9,325 bases of DNA, taken from Synechococcales cyanobacterium PMM_0002. Its GTDB lineage: Bacteria; Cyanobacteriota; Cyanobacteriia; Elainellales; Elainellaceae. A program made the position numbers and the translations under genes. Below, piece by piece: positions 5,890-9,325 of this stretch (positions within the stretch are counted from its first letter, which is position 1; every line of letters begins with the position of its first letter). Below the pieces are notes generated by a model. It ran no database searches, was not told where the DNA came from, and saw only the letters and a program-made list of their open reading frames with translations. Location of the stretch: contig CASBQX010000300.1 in the NCBI GenBank assembly GCA_949127925.1, positions 1 to 9,325 of the forward strand. Direction: 5' to 3'.

Positions 5890-8748
5890 CTACAGACTAG
5901 ATACCTCAGACGTAAAAGTCTGTTGGGCTAGCAGCAGTTCAGCGGCTTGGGCATCAAGCGGTCTACCAAAATAATACCCCTGCCCATATTCACACAGTAA
6001 GGTTTGCAGTTGGTCAGCTTGCTCAGGCGTTTCTACCCCTTCTGCGGTCACATTCATGCCAAGATTGTGCGCTAGCGTCACAATGGTACGAACTATCTCG
6101 GCGCTGTCTTGATCGGTATGCATTTTAATAATGAACGACCGATCGATCTTGAGCGTATTGATTGGAAACCGATAAAGGTAGTTTAACGACGAGTAGCCCG
6201 TGCCAAAGTCATCGATCGCCAGTTGAATGCCCAAGGCTCGCAGCTGATGCAGCAGATCAATCACGGCTTTACCTGTTTCCATAATGGTGCCTTCGGTGAT
6301 CTCTAGCTTCAAGGAGGCAGCATCTAAGCCGGTTTCATACAAAATTGACTGAGTGTGCTGAGTTAAGTCTGGTAGCGAGAACTGCCGACTCGATAGGTTC
6401 ACGCTCATGGTCAAAGGCATCAGGTGTGGGAATTGGGTTTGCCATTGCCGCATTTGCCGACAGGCTTGCCGCAGAATCCACCAGCCCAGTTGGACAATTA
6501 GCCCGGTTTCTTCAGCCATGGCAATAAATTTAGCTGGAGTAAGGAACCCATTGCGTGGATGTTGCCAGCGACATAGGGCTTCAAACCCGACAACTTTGCC
6601 CGTTGTGAGTTGCACAATTGGCTGGTAGTAGAGCAGCAGTTCTTGGCGCTCGTCCTCCGGATCATCTAAACTCGACCGATGCTCTAGGCTAATGGCTCGG
6701 CGCAAATCGTTTTCTAACTTCAGCTTGGCCAACATGCGATTGTGCATGGTGGGTTCAAATACTTGATGGCGGTTTTTGCCAGCAGCCTTAGCTCGGTGCA
6801 GCGCCGTGTCGGCATCTTGGAGCAAATGCTCGGGCTGGGCATAGCGAGCAGACCCTAGGGCAATCCCTGTGCTAACGGTGATATAAACTTCTTGCGAGTC
6901 TAAGTTGAACGGCAATGCTAAAATCTGCCGGAGCTGATCAGCGGTTCGGATCGCATCGCAGACATCTTCAATATTGTTGAGCAGAATGGCAAATTCATCG
7001 CCCGACAGGCGAGACAGCACAGCTTCTGTGGGTAAGAACCCTTTGATTCGATGGGCAAACGCAATTAATAGCTGATCGCCAATGGTATTGCCTAGACTAT
7101 TGTTAACGACCTGAAACCGATCTAGATCTAGCAATAAAACCGCATAGAAGTAGAGCGGGTGTTCTGCTGCATGGGCGATCGCCTGCCGCAGCCGATCTAA
7201 GAAAAAGGCTCGGTTGGGTAACCCAGTCAGCTCGTCGTAATAGGCATTGTGCCAAAGCTGTGCTTCAGCGGCTTTGCGTTTAGTAATATCTGTTTGAGAC
7301 CCTGCCATGCGGTAAGCATCGCCGCTGCGGGTTTGCACCGCTACACCGCGACTGAGCATCCAATGATAGGTGCCATCGTGATGCATCATCCGATGTTCAT
7401 GCTCAAAATGCGCCGTTTGACCGTGGAGGTGATCGCTCAGCGTGGCTTTGAGCGCTTCTAAGTCATCGGGATGCACCCGGTCGTACCAAACCTGGAGGCG
7501 ATCGCCAAACGCTTCGTCCTGCAATCCCAGCATTTCTTTCCAACGCGGCGAGTAATAAACCTCATCTGTTTTTAAGTTCCAATCCCATAGCCCTTCATTT
7601 GAGCCGCGCACCGCCAGGGCATAGCGTTCTTCACTTTGCCGCAACAGCGCATTGGTTCGAGCTTGCTCTCCGACCGCTACTACAGCACCTGTCAGGCTAA
7701 ACAGCATCAGGGGAGTGGCAATCGGAATCCAAAACCGCAAATGGAACAACCCAATTCCCAGCAGTCCCCAACCCAAACAGAGGCTGAGCCAAGCCAGCAA
7801 GCGTCGCTCAAACCGCCAACTAGAAAGCAAATAGCTCAACCCTGGCCCTCCCAGTAGGATCAGCAATACCATCCATCCACGGCTCGGTCGTTGCAGCGCG
7901 TTTTGCTGCAACAAATTACTGATCACCGTGGCCTGGAGATAGACGCTACTGGTCGGAGACTTGCGGTCGAAGGGGGTTTGCAGCGAATCGAGGGCAGTCG
8001 TCGTCACGCCCAATAGGACAATTTTGTTGCGAAAAGCCTGCACTGGAATTTGCCCATTCACCACATCTATATAGGAATAATGCGCCGCTTGATAGGCAGA
8101 ATCCAGCCAGTTAATCCACAGAGGACTGTCTAAATCAGGCAGTTTAGGTGGATGTGCACCTGCATAAACGTTGACAACGGCTAGACTAAATGCCGGAACG
8201 CCCTGACGCCGCAGATCAATTTGACGCACCAACCCGTCTAGATCAGCTTGTTGATGAGTATGCCCGCTAGCCGTGGCAGCGGCACGCAGTAAGGGGGCAG
8301 GCAAGAGAGTGGCTCCCGTCGCGTCCCATGATTGAGCCAGCACCACCCGATTGAGGCGTTGCATGGTGGCGGCTAGCGTTTGATCCGCTGCATCGGGTTC
8401 CGACAGCACTATATCGAGCGCCACGACTTTAGGTTCAGCAGGTTCTAGGCTGTTGAGTAGATTAATATAGCGATCGCGCTGCCAAGGGAACGGCCCCACC
8501 CCCCGCAGGCTCAATTCATCGATCTCAATGACAACCACTTCTGCACTCCAAGGAATGGCTCCCCGCAGCTGAAACAGCATGTCGTACACCAGATGCTCTA
8601 GCGACTGTCCAATCCCCAGCCTGAGCAGCCCCATGAGCAACAAAGCGGCGATCGCCCCTGGCAGCAGCTGCTGCCAGAGTTTGCTAATCGACGGAGTAAA
8701 TTGAATCGCAATCGGTGTAGTCAAGACATGAGGCAACCGAGTTGTCAT
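5890..8748 (-). CDS. CHASE2-PAS-GGDEF-EAL membrane c-di-GMP signalling protein
   Basis: A 952-residue sensor-enzyme for cyclic di-GMP turnover. From the ATG at 8748: a first membrane segment (about 30-45), a CHASE2 sensor domain outside the membrane (about 50-285), three membrane segments (about 293-358), a cytosolic PAS/PAC domain (about 371-490), a GGDEF domain (about 502-665) and an EAL domain (about 700-935). The diguanylate cyclase signature is SGDEF (582-586), not GGDEF, and no RxxD inhibitory site precedes it. The EAL phosphodiesterase residues look complete: EAL (723-725), Asn784 (SVNLSS), Glu816 (LEITE), Asp846-Asp847 (DDFGTGYSS), Lys867 (LKIDR), Glu903 (AEGVE) and Gln923 (GQGYYFGRP). 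Net phosphodiesterase or dual activity is inferred. An in-frame TTG at 8778 would add ten residues; ATG is preferred, though without a good ribosome binding site. The gene stands alone and converges on the FHA gene 95 bp away. Confidence 0.95.
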   Translation of the reverse strand: MTTRLPHVLTTPIAIQFTPSISKLWQQLLPGAIAALLLMGLLRLGIGQSLEHLVYDMLFQLRGAIPWSAEVVVIEIDELSLRGVGPFPWQRDRYINLLNSLEPAEPKVVALDIVLSEPDAADQTLAATMQRLNRVVLAQSWDATGATLLPAPLLRAAATASGHTHQQADLDGLVRQIDLRRQGVPAFSLAVVNVYAGAHPPKLPDLDSPLWINWLDSAYQAAHYSYIDVVNGQIPVQAFRNKIVLLGVTTTALDSLQTPFDRKSPTSSVYLQATVISNLLQQNALQRPSRGWMVLLILLGGPGLSYLLSSWRFERRLLAWLSLCLGWGLLGIGLFHLRFWIPIATPLMLFSLTGAVVAVGEQARTNALLRQSEERYALAVRGSNEGLWDWNLKTDEVYYSPRWKEMLGLQDEAFGDRLQVWYDRVHPDDLEALKATLSDHLHGQTAHFEHEHRMMHHDGTYHWMLSRGVAVQTRSGDAYRMAGSQTDITKRKAAEAQLWHNAYYDELTGLPNRAFFLDRLRQAIAHAAEHPLYFYAVLLLDLDRFQVVNNSLGNTIGDQLLIAFAHRIKGFLPTEAVLSRLSGDEFAILLNNIEDVCDAIRTADQLRQILALPFNLDSQEVYITVSTGIALGSARYAQPEHLLQDADTALHRAKAAGKNRHQVFEPTMHNRMLAKLKLENDLRRAISLEHRSSLDDPEDERQELLLYYQPIVQLTTGKVVGFEALCRWQHPRNGFLTPAKFIAMAEETGLIVQLGWWILRQACRQMRQWQTQFPHLMPLTMSVNLSSRQFSLPDLTQHTQSILYETGLDAASLKLEITEGTIMETGKAVIDLLHQLRALGIQLAIDDFGTGYSSLNYLYRFPINTLKIDRSFIIKMHTDQDSAEIVRTIVTLAHNLGMNVTAEGVETPEQADQLQTLLCEYGQGYYFGRPLDAQAAELLLAQQTFTSEVSSL

Positions 8749-8775
8749 GGGCAACAGTTGGATCCAGCAATAAAA

Positions 8776-8811
8776 CAATCAGGCAATACAATCAGGCAAT
8801 ACAATCAGGCA
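8776..8811. repeat. 13-bp tandem repeat (2.8 copies) upstream of the c-di-GMP gene
   Basis: CAATCAGGCAATA occurs at 8776-8788 and 8789-8801, followed by a partial copy at 8802-8811. The block lies 28-63 bases upstream of the ATG at 8748, within the likely leader or promoter region of that gene. On the coding strand it reads as repeated TATTGCCTGATTG. The copies are perfect, suggesting recent expansion or selection. Confidence 0.85.
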
Positions 8812-9165
8812 GCGCCCTACGACGATTTGACGGCGCGGTGACAGCGCTGGAGCAGGTTTTCTGGCCAAGACTGACCAAGAAACAAGCATCTTTACCCGGG
8901 TTTCCCAGGTTTTGCCAAGGCAACAATACCACCATTGGCAGACCAAAGACGCTCTGAATACGGAAGTGGAACCCTGCTCGTTGGTATAAAAACTGTCTTT
9001 ATAGGAGCCGTTCACCTGGGAAAACTCCTAAGGGATGCTAGTGGCCTGGACCGTCTAATAAAACTTACACACCCAGGAGGATTCTACGTATTTTTGCAGC
9101 CCATAGGCTCCAAATGGGACAGTTCTTGGAGCAAGCACCAAGTGTCCCTGTCAAGCATGACCTAG

Positions 9166-9199
9166 ACGGATTTGCTCAACTAACGGATCTACTCAACTA
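9166..9199. repeat. 17-bp imperfect tandem repeat
   Basis: ACGGATTTGCTCAACTA (9166-9182) is followed directly by ACGGATCTACTCAACTA (9183-9199), two differences in 17. Non-coding context; function unknown. Confidence 0.8.
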
Positions 9200-9266
9200 G
9201 CAGGCCAGCATCACCCCAACCTTCAAAGTACGTTCTGGACAAGTCACAAACCCACTTTCATCTTTA

Positions 9267-9308
9267 CAAGGTATTGCAAAAATCAGCAATACCCCAGCCA
9301 ATACCTTG
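9267..9308. repeat. Overlapping, mutually exclusive inverted repeats
   Basis: GGTATTGC (9270-9277) is a perfect inverted copy of GCAATACC (9286-9293), an 8-bp stem with an 8-nt loop. Almost the same left arm, CAAGGTATTG (9267-9276), is also a perfect 10-bp inverted copy of CAATACCTTG (9299-9308). Only one of the two stems can form at a time, an arrangement seen in attenuators. The downstream side is cut by the window edge, so no target gene or T-run can be assessed. Confidence 0.6.
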
Positions 9309-9325
9309 ACAGAAACGTGATGTCA

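Larger units (their letters stand above)
234..8655. repeat. HIP1 octamers (GCGATCGC), at least 13 copies
   Basis: GCGATCGC starts at 234, 724, 1311, 3039, 3594, 3847, 5435, 5543, 5683, 7175, 7498, 8470 and 8648. A given octamer is expected about once per 65 kb by chance at balanced base composition, so this is strong enrichment. Highly iterated palindrome 1 is a hallmark of many cyanobacterial genomes and is the main taxonomic clue here. Eleven of the copies are inside genes. Confidence 0.93.
8749..9325. other. Gene-free right end, upstream of the c-di-GMP gene (577 bp)
   Basis: No supported gene on either strand; the short open frames here (8779-9015 minus, 8935-9165 plus) begin at GTG or TTG, lack family resemblance and overlap each other. 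It holds a 13-bp tandem repeat next to the c-di-GMP gene (8776-8811), a 17-bp imperfect tandem repeat (9166-9199) and overlapping hairpins at 9267-9308. The c-di-GMP gene promoter should be here, but I could not identify it. Confidence 0.65.

Noticed and set aside
8779..9015. 78-codon minus-strand frame immediately upstream of the c-di-GMP gene
   Set aside because: GTG start, no family resemblance, runs through the 13-bp tandem repeat, and overlaps another equally weak frame on the opposite strand.
8935..9165. 76-codon plus-strand frame at the right end
   Set aside because: TTG start without a ribosome binding site and no recognisable domain; likely chance.

Overview
The window reads as chromosomal DNA from a cyanobacterium, probably a filamentous, Leptolyngbya- or Oscillatoria-like lineage (inference). 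The octamer GCGATCGC (the HIP1 palindrome) occurs at least 13 times in 9.3 kb. The gene set is also typically cyanobacterial: an amidase with two AMIN domains, an NhaS3-like antiporter, a Nit1-type amidase, an FHA protein and a CHASE2-PAS-GGDEF-EAL regulator. No tRNA, rRNA, intact insertion sequence, CRISPR array or defence system was found.

Layout, left to right. (1) Positions 1-791, minus strand: N-terminal part of a secreted cell-wall amidase (amiC), cut by the window edge. (2) Positions 792-1359: non-coding, with a dyad upstream of amiC, a 68-nt symmetric hairpin and a 7-bp triple repeat. (3) Positions 1360-3778, minus strand: a Nit1-like carbon-nitrogen hydrolase followed 130 bp later by a CPA2 Na+/H+ antiporter (nhaS3-like), possibly co-transcribed. 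(4) Positions 3779-5260: an unusually long gene-free stretch of about 1.48 kb with several inverted repeats. The most notable is a palindrome of about 214 bp centred near 4932, whose apex is a 46-bp tandem pair of GC-rich hairpin units. (5) Positions 5261-5794, plus strand: a small FHA-domain protein. (6) Positions 5890-8748, minus strand and convergent with the FHA gene: a large membrane-bound c-di-GMP signalling protein. (7) Positions 8749-9325: non-coding, with a 13-bp tandem repeat just before the c-di-GMP gene, a 17-bp tandem repeat, and a pair of mutually exclusive hairpins at the right edge.

The genes do not form an obvious single pathway. They cover envelope remodelling, ion homeostasis, metabolite repair, phosphopeptide recognition and second-messenger signalling. 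The proteins themselves are ordinary family members. The unexplained content is in the spacers: long imperfect palindromes, and short tandem duplications of 7, 13, 14, 16, 17 and 46 bp that fall in or at the edge of non-coding DNA. I see no convincing new protein-based system. The best candidate for something undescribed is the structured 4826-5039 element and the related hairpins around it.
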